Origin: DATKQI01 sp035532755
GTDB lineage: Bacteria > Pseudomonadota > Alphaproteobacteria > Acetobacterales > Acetobacteraceae
NCBI GenBank assembly: GCA_035532755.1
Contig: DATKQI010000102.1
Location: 1 to 21,563 of the forward strand
Direction: 5' to 3'
DNA: 21,563 nucleotides
The translations under genes were made by a program, and so were the position numbers. Of this stretch, positions 6,643-15,093 are shown piece by piece. A model generated the notes under the pieces. It saw only the letters and a list, made by a program, of their open reading frames with translations. It did not search any database and was not told the origin of the DNA. Positions within the stretch are counted from its first letter, which is position 1. Every line of letters starts with the position of its first letter.

Positions 6643-7793
6643 CCGCCCGCCCGCCGTTCGATCACCGCCCGCGTCACGAGCACAGCTCGCCCTTCTTCTG
6701 GCCGCTCGCTGCCGGCGTTGAGCTGGAGCAGGAGGGGCTGCAACTCTTTCGTGACAATCTGAAGTTCCTGCACGAAGCAAAGATCGATGAAGCGCCGGAA
6801 CCGCCGGCCTGGGCAACCCCCAACCGGGTGCGGCTCGACCTCGATACCATGAAGCTACGCGAATTTTCCTCCGATGCCGGCCGGCAGGCCGACGGCATTC
6901 CCGTCATCATCGATGCGCCCTACGCCGGGCACAGCGCCACCATCGCCGATTACGCCAAGGGGCAAAGCCTGGTCGAGACCTTAGCAAACGCGGGGATCGG
7001 ACGTCTCCTGGTGACGGACTGGAAGCCGGCGACCGAGCAGATGAAGGAGTTCGACATCGACAAATACCTGGCGGAGATCAACGTCGCGATTGACGATCTC
7101 GGCGGCGCGGTGATCCTCGTCGGCCTGTGTCAGGGCGGCTGGATGTCGGCCATGTACGCGGCGCGCTTTCCGGCCAAGGTGCGGGCGCTGGTGCTGGCCG
7201 GATCGCCGATCGACACCCACGCCGGCAACGGGCCGCTGAAGCGCATGGTGCATGATCTGCCGCCCTCGTTCTACGATGAAATGGTCGCGGCGGGCGGCGG
7301 CCTGATGCGCGGGCAGACCATGCTCGCGGGTTGGAAGAACATGCATCCCGGCGAGCAGTACCTCGGCAAGTTCATCGATCTCTACGAACATGTCGAGGAC
7401 CCGAAATACCTGAAGCGGACCGGGACGTTCGAGCGATGGTACGAAAACCCGATCGACCTGCCTGGCCGCTACTACCTGCAGGCGATCAACCTCCTGTTCC
7501 GGGAAAACCGGTTGGCGCACGGAACCTTCATCGCACTTGGGCGCCGGATCACGCTGCGCGACGTCACCTGCCCGCTCTATCTCCTGGCCGGGGCGGCCGA
7601 CGACATCACCACCAAGGAACAGGTGTTCGCCGCGGCGAAGCTGGTCGGCACTTCCCCCGCGCAGATCGCTCAGGCCCTGGCACCGGGCGGTCATATCGGT
7701 CTGTTCATGGGCAGCCGCACCCTGACCGAAAGCTGGCCTCCGATTGCCGCCTGGCTGCTGACCAACGGCGCCGCCCGGTCGCGGCCGGTCTGA
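6639..7793 (+). CDS. PHA-synthase-like alpha/beta hydrolase (short, class III-like)
   Basis: The 384-aa protein is an alpha/beta hydrolase with a PHA-synthase style elbow G-L-C-Q-G-G (Cys164), candidate Asp321/Asp322 (AGAADDIT) and His352 in GGHIGLFMG. The core most resembles the PhaC subunit of class III synthases (about 355 aa, GxCQGG, CPxxxxAG, PGGHIG). It lacks the long N-terminal domain of the upstream phaC, and no PhaE partner is visible. It could be a synthase subunit, a thioesterase, or a polymer-related acyltransferase. Translation probably starts at GTG 6639, overlapping the preceding stop (GTGA), with GGAG at 6628-6631. The shared operon with phaC and fabI supports a role with acyl thioesters, but the reaction is not established. 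Confidence 0.8.
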   Translation: MTARPPFDHRPRHEHSSPFFWPLAAGVELEQEGLQLFRDNLKFLHEAKIDEAPEPPAWATPNRVRLDLDTMKLREFSSDAGRQADGIPVIIDAPYAGHSATIADYAKGQSLVETLANAGIGRLLVTDWKPATEQMKEFDIDKYLAEINVAIDDLGGAVILVGLCQGGWMSAMYAARFPAKVRALVLAGSPIDTHAGNGPLKRMVHDLPPSFYDEMVAAGGGLMRGQTMLAGWKNMHPGEQYLGKFIDLYEHVEDPKYLKRTGTFERWYENPIDLPGRYYLQAINLLFRENRLAHGTFIALGRRITLRDVTCPLYLLAGAADDITTKEQVFAAAKLVGTSPAQIAQALAPGGHIGLFMGSRTLTESWPPIAAWLLTNGAARSRPV

Positions 7794-7808
7794 ACCCGGA
7801 AACAAACA

Positions 7809-9698
7809 ATGGAAATCAAGCGCGAGCATCAGATCAACTTCTGGTACATCATCGCCGCCGTGCTGGGCGTGATGCTACTCCAGGGCCTGCTTATCCAGCC
7901 CACCCACATCAAGACGATCCCCTACAGCGAGTTCCTCGACCTGCTGCACAAGGGCCAGGTCACCAAGCTGCAGGTCGGCAAGGACGAGATCACCGGCGCG
8001 TTCATCAACCCCGCCGACAAGAAGGTGCCCCATTTCGCCACCGTGCAGGTCAACCCCGCGCTGGCACGGGAGCTGGCGAACGCGAAGGTGACTTTCGCCG
8101 GCGCACCCGGTCCCGGCCCGCTCGAGACGCTGCTGAGCTGGCTGGTGCCCGGCCTCGGGTTTGTCCTGCTGTGGATGTTCCTGATCCGGCCGATGGCGGG
8201 CGGCCAGGGCATGGGCGGCATGATGTCGGTCGGCAAGAGCCGCGCCAAGGTCTATGTCGAAAAGGGCGTCAGGGTCACCTTCGCCGACGTCGCCGGGGAA
8301 GACGAGGCGAAGGAGGAACTGCAGGAGGTCGTGGAGTTCCTCCGCAACCCTGAAGAGTACGGCCGGCTTGGCGCGCATGTGCCGAAGGGTATTCTGCTCG
8401 TCGGACCGCCCGGCACCGGTAAGACCCTCCTCGCACGCGCCGTCGCCGGGGAGGCCGGCGTGACCTTCTTCTCGATCTCCGGTTCCGAGTTCGTCGAGAT
8501 GTTCGTGGGCGTCGGCGCCGCAAGGGTGCGCGACCTGTTCGAACAGGCGCGCAAGCAGGCGCCGGCCATCGTGTTCATCGACGAGCTCGACGCGCTCGGC
8601 CGCGCCCGCGGCGGGGTCTTCCCGGGCGGCGGCCACGACGAGAAGGAGCAGACGCTGAACCAGTTGCTCACGGAACTCGACGGATTCGACAGCAGCGTGG
8701 GCGTGGTCCTGCTGGCGGCCACCAACCGGCCGGAAGTCCTCGACCCAGCGCTACTGCGTGCGGGGCGGTTTGATCGGCAGGTGCTGGTGGACCGGCCCGA
8801 CAAGACCGGCCGGCTCGAGATCCTGCGCATTCACGCCCGCAAGGTCCGCCTGGCGGCAGATGCCACGCTCGACCAGATCGCCGCAATGACGCCGGGCTTC
8901 ACCGGTGCCGATCTGGCCAACCTGGTCAACGAGGCGGCATTGCTGGCAACGCGGCGCAAGGCGGCCGCCGTCACGCTGGAGGATTTCAAGCAGGCGCTCG
9001 AGCGCGTCGTCGCCGGGCTGGAGAAGCGGAACCGCCTGCTCAACCCGCACGAGCGCGACATCGTCGCCCATCACGAGATGGGCCATGCCCTGGTCGCGAT
9101 GGCCTTGCCTGGCACCGATCCGGTGGAGAAAATCTCCATTATTCCGCGCGGGGTCGCGGCACTCGGCTACACGATGCAGCGCCCGCTGGAGGACCGCTAC
9201 CTGATGGATCGCGACGAGCTGCGCGATCGCATGGCCGTGCTGCTCGGCGGGCGCGCAGCCGAGAGCCTGGTGTTTCCCGCGGTGTCCACCGGCGCGGCCG
9301 ACGATCTCGCCAAGGCGACCGAGATCGCCCGCGGCATGGTGCTGCGTTTCGGGATGGATACGGAGCTCGGACTGGTGGTCTATGAGGCGGAAGGGGCATC
9401 CCCGTTCCTGGGCGGCGCGGCGGGCGCCGATTTCCGTCCTCGCCGCTACGGCGAGGAGACCGCCTCCGGGATCGACGCCGCCGTGCGCAAGCTTCTTGCG
9501 GAGGCGTTCGCCCGTGCGCGGGAAACTCTCGAGCGCAACCTCCCGCTGCTTGACCGTAGCGCCAAGGAGCTTCTGGCCAAGGAGACGTTCGGCGTCGCGG
9601 AGCTCAAGGCAATCCAGGACCAGGTTCAGGCGCTTCCGGTCGACAAGGGCCTCCGAGTGGCGGCGATCACCACCAGCCAACCGGGCGGGGGCGCCTGA
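7809..9698 (+). CDS. ftsH: ATP-dependent zinc metalloprotease FtsH
   Basis: A membrane-anchored AAA+ protease that extracts and degrades membrane and soluble proteins. The 629-aa chain has helix 1 (about 12-28), a periplasmic segment, helix 2 (about 107-127), then the AAA domain. Walker A GPPGTGKT is at 199-206 and Walker B FIDELDA at 256-262 (Leu where most FtsH have Ile); an Arg-rich second region of homology (TNRPEVLDPALLRAGRFDRQ) follows. The peptidase domain carries zinc motif HEMGH at 422-426 and a downstream AADDLAKATE segment with the likely third ligand. It is the last gene of the operon, 15 nt after the previous stop, with only a weak ribosome site. Position in a stress operon suggests a dedicated paralogue rather than the housekeeping copy; this is inference. 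Confidence 0.95.
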   Translation: MEIKREHQINFWYIIAAVLGVMLLQGLLIQPTHIKTIPYSEFLDLLHKGQVTKLQVGKDEITGAFINPADKKVPHFATVQVNPALARELANAKVTFAGAPGPGPLETLLSWLVPGLGFVLLWMFLIRPMAGGQGMGGMMSVGKSRAKVYVEKGVRVTFADVAGEDEAKEELQEVVEFLRNPEEYGRLGAHVPKGILLVGPPGTGKTLLARAVAGEAGVTFFSISGSEFVEMFVGVGAARVRDLFEQARKQAPAIVFIDELDALGRARGGVFPGGGHDEKEQTLNQLLTELDGFDSSVGVVLLAATNRPEVLDPALLRAGRFDRQVLVDRPDKTGRLEILRIHARKVRLAADATLDQIAAMTPGFTGADLANLVNEAALLATRRKAAAVTLEDFKQALERVVAGLEKRNRLLNPHERDIVAHHEMGHALVAMALPGTDPVEKISIIPRGVAALGYTMQRPLEDRYLMDRDELRDRMAVLLGGRAAESLVFPAVSTGAADDLAKATEIARGMVLRFGMDTELGLVVYEAEGASPFLGGAAGADFRPRRYGEETASGIDAAVRKLLAEAFARARETLERNLPLLDRSAKELLAKETFGVAELKAIQDQVQALPVDKGLRVAAITTSQPGGGA

Positions 9699-9707
9699 GC
9701 AGGACAC

Positions 9708-10673
9708 TTATTCACCCGCCGGCCGTTGGGTACTGTCCGGAGCGCGACCAGCCTCATGCTGGATCAGCAGGATACCGATCGCTGTCATTGCCAGTCCACT
9801 CAGCGCCGGGATGCTCGCCGGCTCGTTGAAATAGGCGGCGCCGAGCGCGAAGCCGATGAACGGCACCAGAAAGCTGAAGGCATTGGCCCGGCTGAACGGA
9901 ACCCGTTCCAGCAGCATGAACCAGAGCCAATAGGCAGCCGCGGTCCCGAACAGCGCCAGGGCCAGGAGGCTCGCCACAAAGGTCGGGGACCAGATGATCG
10001 CCGCAGGACGCTCGCGAAGCATGGCCATGACGCCGAGCGGCACGGCCCCGAACAATGTCTGCGCCGCCATCGCCACCAACATGTCCACCTGACCGGAGAG
10101 CCGCGTGATCAGAACGTTGCCCGCCGCCACACCGAGCGCGGCGAGAGCGATATAGGCCACGCCCCAGGCGAAGCCTGCTCGACCCGCGCCGTCGAGATGC
10201 GGGACGCTGATGACGACGATCCCGAGAAACCCGAGCCCCAGCCCCAGCCGTTGCCATCGGCCCAGACGCTCGCCCAGGACGAAATAGGCCAGGACGGCGG
10301 CGATCAGCGGCTGCATGCCGGCGATCACCGTTGCCAGGCCCGGCGGAACTGACGGCTCGGCGTTGAACATGCCAAGAAAGCCGAAAGTGGTGATCGCGAC
10401 GCCGATCCCCGCCAGCGCGCCCCAGATCCGGAGATCCCGCGGCAGCTTGCGGCGTAGCAAGACGGCCAGAAGCGCGAGCACTGCCCCTGCCACCAGGGCC
10501 CGCAGGGCAGCGAACAGAAGCGGCGGCGCGAACGGCCGACCGAGGGTGATCAGTGGATAGCAGCCGGCCCAAAGGATCATGACGCCGAGCAGCGCGACTA
10601 CATGCCAGGGACGCATCGCCGCCCGAGCGACTGGCGCCGCCGCGGCCGGTTGCTGCAGGCGCGGCTGGGTCAC
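9708..10673 (-). CDS. EamA/DMT-family transporter (RhaT/YedA-like exporter)
   Basis: The 321-aa protein is almost entirely hydrophobic, with about ten membrane helices arranged as two EamA repeats. The first repeat holds the usual PLITLGRPFAPPLLFAALRALVAG and QPLIAAVLAYFVLGERL segments; the second ends in SFLVPFIGFALGAAYFNEPAS. Members export amino acids, nucleosides or other small metabolites from the inner membrane; the substrate cannot be predicted. Translation starts at a GTG whose GTGA overlaps the stop of the upstream protease, so the two genes form an operon. The gene is convergent with ftsH, with 9 nt between the stops and no obvious terminator. Confidence 0.88.
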   Translation of the reverse strand: MTQPRLQQPAAAAPVARAAMRPWHVVALLGVMILWAGCYPLITLGRPFAPPLLFAALRALVAGAVLALLAVLLRRKLPRDLRIWGALAGIGVAITTFGFLGMFNAEPSVPPGLATVIAGMQPLIAAVLAYFVLGERLGRWQRLGLGLGFLGIVVISVPHLDGAGRAGFAWGVAYIALAALGVAAGNVLITRLSGQVDMLVAMAAQTLFGAVPLGVMAMLRERPAAIIWSPTFVASLLALALFGTAAAYWLWFMLLERVPFSRANAFSFLVPFIGFALGAAYFNEPASIPALSGLAMTAIGILLIQHEAGRAPDSTQRPAGE

Positions 10674-11800
10674 GCCCCGGCCGCAGTCAGGCGCAGCTTC
10701 GTGTTCATGTGTTTGCCATCATGCAGATACGCGATCTCGGCAGTCGTTCCAGGACGCAGGAGATGCAGAAGCGCCCGCAACTGGTCCGCCCCGATCACCA
10801 TCCGGCCGTTGACCGCGAGCAGGATATCACCCGGCTTGAGCCCGGCTTTGCCGGCCGCGGAACCGGGCGCGACAGCGGTGATCATGGCCCCCGCCGGCAG
10901 CTCCGCCTGCAGTCCGGCCGGCATCGCCGCGGGGTGATCGGCCACAGCGACGCCCAGATGGCCGCCTGTCACCTTGCCATAGCGCAGCAACTGATCGGCG
11001 ACATTGCGTGCCATGGCAATGGGAATCGCAAAACCGATGCCGACATTGCCGCCGCCCGGAGCGATGATCGCGGAATTGATCCCGATCAGGCGGCCTTGGC
11101 TATCGATCAGTGCTCCGCCCGAATTGCCGGGATTGATCGCGGCATCAGTCTGGATGAAATCCTCGAAGCCCTCGATGCCGAGGCCGCTGCGCCCCAACGC
11201 ACTGACGATACCGAAGGTCGCGGTCTCGCCGAGACCGAACGGATTGCCGATCGCCACCACATAATCGCCGATTTCGATGGTGTCGGAGTTGCCGGGCGAT
11301 AGCGCGACGAGGCCCGGGGCGTTGATCGCGAGCAGCGCGATGTCGGTGGCCGGATCGGAGCCGATCAGCTTGGCGTCGAAGCGCCGACCGTCGGCCAGGG
11401 CAACGCCGATCCGCTCCGCACCGCGGACGAGATGATTGTTGGTGAGAATCAGGCCCCGCGCCGCATCGATGATGACACCGGAGCCGGCCCCGATGACCTG
11501 CCGCTTGGCCGATCCCCCCCGCCCCGGGTATTGCCGGAACCGGGGCTCGGACGAGAACGGGTTGCCTTCCGCCGATGCGGGCGCCAGGACCGTCACGCTG
11601 ACTACCGCGGGCATCGCCGCGCGCAACATCGGTGCCAGGGTCGGCAGCCCGCGCGCCTCCGCGGAGGTGGTGGGCGGCATCGATGCGATCGGGGTCGAGA
11701 GCGGCGGCCCGGGAAGCGGCAACGGTGGGGTCCGCAGCCACCAGCCGGCGGCTACGCCGACCGCGAGCAGGGCCGCAAATACTGCGATCTTCCGCGTCAT
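10670..11800 (-). CDS. DegS-like trypsin-family serine protease with one PDZ domain
   Basis: A 376-aa periplasmic or membrane-tethered HtrA-type protease for envelope protein quality control. The N-terminal hydrophobic segment (about 4-20) is a signal anchor. The catalytic triad is clear: His123 (LTNNHLV), Asp153 (DPATDIALL), Ser227 (NPGNSGGALID). A single PDZ domain follows (about 275-365, GVAVAD through PGDILLAVNGR), as in DegS rather than two-PDZ DegP. The ATG at 11800 is preferred because AGGAGG lies 4 nt upstream; a TTG at 11803 would overlap that site. An FNR-type promoter lies upstream. No rseA/rpoE genes are near, so a sigma-E role is not supported by context. It is coupled to the EamA gene by a GTGA overlap. 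Confidence 0.92.
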   Translation of the reverse strand: MTRKIAVFAALLAVGVAAGWWLRTPPLPLPGPPLSTPIASMPPTTSAEARGLPTLAPMLRAAMPAVVSVTVLAPASAEGNPFSSEPRFRQYPGRGGSAKRQVIGAGSGVIIDAARGLILTNNHLVRGAERIGVALADGRRFDAKLIGSDPATDIALLAINAPGLVALSPGNSDTIEIGDYVVAIGNPFGLGETATFGIVSALGRSGLGIEGFEDFIQTDAAINPGNSGGALIDSQGRLIGINSAIIAPGGGNVGIGFAIPIAMARNVADQLLRYGKVTGGHLGVAVADHPAAMPAGLQAELPAGAMITAVAPGSAAGKAGLKPGDILLAVNGRMVIGADQLRALLHLLRPGTTAEIAYLHDGKHMNTKLRLTAAGA

Positions 11801-11827
11801 CAATCCTCCTGGCGCATCCGGCGGCGT

Positions 11828-11876
11828 GATCGGGTGGATAGAGCAGCGTGCGGCGCCAGGGATTGATCCACGTCAA
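11828..11876 (-). promoter_or_regulatory. Class II FNR/FixK-type promoter of the protease-EamA operon
   Basis: Read on the minus strand, TTGACGTGGATCAA (11876-11863) fits TTGAY-N4-RTCAA. TATCCA at 11840-11835 would be the -10; taking it as -12 to -7 puts the start at 11828 and the box centre at exactly -41.5. The protease ATG follows 28 nt downstream. This repeats the geometry found ahead of the YHS operon, which makes chance less likely. Confidence 0.75.
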
Positions 11877-11889
11877 CACACCCGCCGCG

Positions 11890-12963
11890 CTATGGCCCCC
11901 ATGACGCGAGTTGCCAGTTGGCCACCTCGTGCTCGCCCGGCACCCAGGGCGGCAACGCCAGCAGGAACACCGTCCCGAGCGCTTCGGCATCGGGCTCGTA
12001 CAAGGCCCGAAGTGCGGTCAGTTTCGCCTCGACGATATGATCTCGCGACAGGTACGGCCCCGCGGCGGCAAGTGCCGCGATCAGCCCCGCGAATGCGACC
12101 GCCGGCAGCCGCTCCTGCCGCGACGGTGACCGTTGCGCACCGAAAACCGCGGCGGTGTGCGCCAGCGCGTGCCGACCCGCGGCGAAGGTGAAGCCGGCCT
12201 GGTCGCGCAGCGTCCCCTCGGCGCCCAGCATCAGCAGCGCGCTCGCATCCACCATGGCGGTCAGCGCGGCGAGCCAGGACTGGTTGGCATGCTGGGACCG
12301 AAAATAGGCCAGCATGGGATAGGACAGGTGGCTTTGCAGCAGATCGAGAGCCCATTCCTCCCAGCCCGCGAGCCGCGCTTCCAGCCGGTCGGGATTGCCG
12401 CCGGCGCGGCGGAGAAAGCCAACTGCAGAGGGCGGCGAACCGGCCCGCGCGTCAAGCAGCAGGATACGAAGCTCGCGGCTGGCATAGGATTGGTAGAGCG
12501 TCGGCAGATAGCCGATCACCAGGCCGAGGAAGCTGAGGCCCGCGCCCGCTTCAACCACCATGAGATAACCCGCGAGCGGTATCTGCGGCGGGCTCGTACC
12601 CAGGGTGAAAAAACTGGCGGCGCTGAAATAGAGCTCGGTCGCGAAGCCCGGCGGCGCCGCCCCGCCGGCCGGGACGATGGAAAATTGCAGGAGAGCGAAG
12701 GCGACGATCATGCCCGACGCCCAGGCGCCCAACAGCATGAGCAACACGAGGGGGCCGTAGATGCCGAGCCACCCCTCCAGCCTGCGAGCGGGGCAGGCGA
12801 TTCGCGCGGCGCCGGCGAAGAGGCGCCAGCCGCCACCGAGCAAGCTGCGGGTCAGCAACGGGATGGCGCGCGCATGGCGGGCGACCACCATGGTCCGGAC
12901 CGCATCTGCCAGCACCAGGGTCAGCAGGCCGATGCCGAGAAGCGCTTCACCGATGCGCACCAT
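11890..12963 (-). CDS. Pore-loop ion channel family protein (two-helix K+ channel-like)
   Basis: The 357-aa protein has an N-terminal hydrophobic segment (about 5-20), then a helix / pore loop / helix unit (about 68-90, 108-125, 133-155), followed by a roughly 190-aa soluble C-terminal part. The pore loop reads YFSAASFFTLGTSPP: it has the position of a potassium-channel filter, but TLGTS (120-124) replaces the canonical TVGYG. Selectivity for K+ is therefore doubtful. The C-terminal region has no RCK signature that I can recognise. The ATG at 12963 follows a GAGGGG site and overlaps the histidine kinase 3' end by 17 nt, so it is co-transcribed with the two-component system. A role in envelope or ionic stress is inferred from that link. 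Confidence 0.75.
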   Translation of the reverse strand: MVRIGEALLGIGLLTLVLADAVRTMVVARHARAIPLLTRSLLGGGWRLFAGAARIACPARRLEGWLGIYGPLVLLMLLGAWASGMIVAFALLQFSIVPAGGAAPPGFATELYFSAASFFTLGTSPPQIPLAGYLMVVEAGAGLSFLGLVIGYLPTLYQSYASRELRILLLDARAGSPPSAVGFLRRAGGNPDRLEARLAGWEEWALDLLQSHLSYPMLAYFRSQHANQSWLAALTAMVDASALLMLGAEGTLRDQAGFTFAAGRHALAHTAAVFGAQRSPSRQERLPAVAFAGLIAALAAAGPYLSRDHIVEAKLTALRALYEPDAEALGTVFLLALPPWVPGEHEVANWQLASWGP

Positions 12964-14374
12964 CCCGCACCCCTCTGTCGCCGATCACGTCCGAGCCGAC
13001 CCGCGGCAGGCGCAGCTCCACCCGCAGCCCCCCGCCCGGCCGATCGGCAAGAAGAATGTCCCCGCCGTGGGCGCGCGCCGCGGCCCGGGCGATCGCCAGC
13101 CCCAGCCCCACACCGCCCGTGTCGCGGCTGCGCGAGGGATCGAGCCGGTGGAACGGTTCGAACACCCCCTGTCGCTCGGCTTGAGGGATGCCCGGACCGC
13201 GGTCCTCCACGACGATCGTCACCGCGTCGGGCGATGCCTGCACACTCACCTCCGCCGCGCCGGCGTAGCGGATTGCGTTGTCGATCAGATTGCCGACCGC
13301 CCGGCGCAATGCCATCGGCCGGCAGTCGAGCACCACGGATTCGACGGCGAGCAGGCGCACGGGCCGGCCGGTGTCGGCCATGTCATCGACCATGGCGCCG
13401 ACCAGCGCGGCGAGATCGGTTCGCTTGCGCGGCTCGCTCGCTGCCTCGTCGCGGGCGAGTTGCAAGGTCGCCGCGATCATCGCTTCCAACTCGGCGATGG
13501 AGCCCAGCATGCGTTCCCGCTCCTCACCCTCGGCGAGGGATTCGGTACGAAGTCGCAGCAGCGTGAGCGGCGTGCGCAGATCATGCGACAACGCCGCCAG
13601 CAGGCGCGTGCGTGCCGCGATCACGCCTTGCACGCGCGTTTGCATCTCGTTGAAGCCACGGGCGGCCTCGCGCATTTCGACGCTGCCGGCCTCGGCGATC
13701 GGCGGCGCGTTGACGTCGCGGCCGAGCCGGTCGGCGGCGTCCGCCAGCAGCGCCAGCGGTGCCGTCACCCGACGCATCGCCCACACCGAGCTCAGCAGCA
13801 CGATCGCCGCCATGCTGGCGAGCGCGGTGAGAAAACGCCAGGAGGCCGGCGCGCCTGCCTCCGGAAGGGTCGCGGCGAAGCTGAGCCACTGTCCGTCGTC
13901 GAGACGCATCACCGCGGTGAGCGTGCGCCAGCGCACGAAATCGCCCATCATCGATGCCGCCATCGGCATCGCGTGCATCATCCCGCCGCCCGCCGACGGC
14001 ATTCCGGTGGCACCGCGTACCGCGACCCGCAGGCTGCGGGCCAACGTCGGCGGGAGCTGTGCAGCAAGCGCCGCCGCGATCGTCCGCGCGGCGTCGCTCG
14101 GCCGCACCGCCGGAGCCGTCGTATCGAGACTGACGCGCAACGTGGCATCGGATGCGGCGGCAACGATGCGGGCACGCCATACCGGCGGCGCCTCGTCGAT
14201 CAGGCGGGCCAAGTTGGCAATGCGCTGGGTCGCGGCGAACCCGCCAAGCGCGCGTACTGCCGCCTGACGGTCGGCGGCAAAAATCCAGGTCCCCGCGACA
14301 TACGACACCGCAAGGCCAGCGAGCAGGATCGCCAGCATCTGCGCGAACAGGGTGCGCGGCATCAGCCGGATCAC
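12947..14374 (-). CDS. Sensor histidine kinase (EnvZ/CpxA-like architecture)
   Basis: A 475-aa inner-membrane kinase. Helix 1 lies at about 13-33, a periplasmic sensor region at 34-182, helix 2 at about 183-203, and a HAMP domain near 200-255. The phosphoacceptor His264 sits in ALSHDLRTPLT. The catalytic domain shows the N-box NLIDNAIRY (362-370), DRGPGIP (391-397) and GGVGLGLAIA (420-429). The sensor loop 125-143 is rich in Met and His (GMMHAMPMAASMM), suggesting soft-metal binding. A GTG at 14374 overlaps the regulator stop (GTGA) and is preferred; ATG at 14362 is the alternative. The longer frame up to 14686 lies inside the regulator gene and is a shadow. It partners the adjacent response regulator. 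Confidence 0.92.
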   Translation of the reverse strand: MIRLMPRTLFAQMLAILLAGLAVSYVAGTWIFAADRQAAVRALGGFAATQRIANLARLIDEAPPVWRARIVAAASDATLRVSLDTTAPAVRPSDAARTIAAALAAQLPPTLARSLRVAVRGATGMPSAGGGMMHAMPMAASMMGDFVRWRTLTAVMRLDDGQWLSFAATLPEAGAPASWRFLTALASMAAIVLLSSVWAMRRVTAPLALLADAADRLGRDVNAPPIAEAGSVEMREAARGFNEMQTRVQGVIAARTRLLAALSHDLRTPLTLLRLRTESLAEGEERERMLGSIAELEAMIAATLQLARDEAASEPRKRTDLAALVGAMVDDMADTGRPVRLLAVESVVLDCRPMALRRAVGNLIDNAIRYAGAAEVSVQASPDAVTIVVEDRGPGIPQAERQGVFEPFHRLDPSRSRDTGGVGLGLAIARAAARAHGGDILLADRPGGGLRVELRLPRVGSDVIGDRGVRDGAHR

Positions 14375-15093
14375 GTCTTCGCCACCTTCGCGGCGAACAG
14401 GTAGCCGCCACCCCATACGGTCTTGATAAGTGCGGGCTGGGCGGGATCGCGCTCGAGCTTGCGCCGCAGCCGGCTCACCTGGGTGTCGATGCTGCGATCG
14501 AAGGCGGTGGCGGCACGGCCACGCGCGAGGTCCAGAAGCTGCTCGCGGCTCAACACCCGTTGCGGGCGCTTCACGAGCGCGATCAGCAGGTCGTATTCGC
14601 CGGTGCTGAGCGGGACTGTTACGCCATCCTCGCGCAAGAGGTCCCGGGATTCGGTGTTCAAGGTCCAGCGGTCGAAGCGATAGCATTGGGGCTGCGGCGC
14701 CGAACGTGCCTCTGCCGCCGTCGCGCGGCTGCGCCGCAGCACCGCGCGGATGCGGGCGATCAGCTCGCGGCTGCCGAACGGCTTCGGCAGGTAGTCGTCA
14801 GCCCCGAGTTCCAGGCCGATCACCCGGTCCACCTCTTCTCCTTTGGCGGTCAGCATGATGATCGGGATATCGCTCTCCGCCCGCACCGCGCGGCAAAGCG
14901 AAAGTCCGTCCTCTCCGGGCAGCATGAGGTCGAGCAGAATGAGATCGATCCGGCCATCCGCCAGCGCTTTGCGCATGGCCCGACCATCGGCCACCGCGGT
15001 GGTGCGGAACCCTTCCCGGGTCAGCGCCCGTCCCACCAGGTCGCGGATTTCCCGGTGGTCATCGACGATCAGGATATGCAGTGTGGCGTCCAT
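14371..15093 (-). CDS. OmpR/PhoB-family response regulator
   Basis: A 240-aa DNA-binding regulator. The receiver domain has acidic Asp11/Asp12, phosphoacceptor Asp55 (LLDLMLPGEDG), Thr82 and Lys84 (MLTAKGEE). The C-terminal winged helix (about 135-235) carries LSTGEYDLLIALV, the recognition region DRSIDTQVSRLRRKLE and the end TVWGGGYLF. It is the first gene of a minus-strand operon with the kinase and the channel. The ATG at 15093 has no clear ribosome site. A TATCTT lies 7 nt before it, so a leaderless transcript is possible but unproven. It diverges from the Met-rich periplasmic gene at 15276, a likely target. Confidence 0.93.
   Translation of the reverse strand: MDATLHILIVDDHREIRDLVGRALTREGFRTTAVADGRAMRKALADGRIDLILLDLMLPGEDGLSLCRAVRAESDIPIIMLTAKGEEVDRVIGLELGADDYLPKPFGSRELIARIRAVLRRSRATAAEARSAPQPQCYRFDRWTLNTESRDLLREDGVTVPLSTGEYDLLIALVKRPQRVLSREQLLDLARGRAATAFDRSIDTQVSRLRRKLERDPAQPALIKTVWGGGYLFAAKVAKT

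Noticed and set aside
11076..11089. FNR-like sequence TTGATCCCGATCAG
   Set aside because: It lies inside the protease gene and encodes the conserved LIGIN part of the trypsin fold on the minus strand, so the match is explained by codons and has no promoter context.
12133..14404. Very long plus-strand open frames (477 and 547 codons) opposite the kinase and channel genes
   Set aside because: They are antisense to clearly recognisable genes and rich in Arg/Pro/Gln/His; high-GC DNA gives such open shadow frames.
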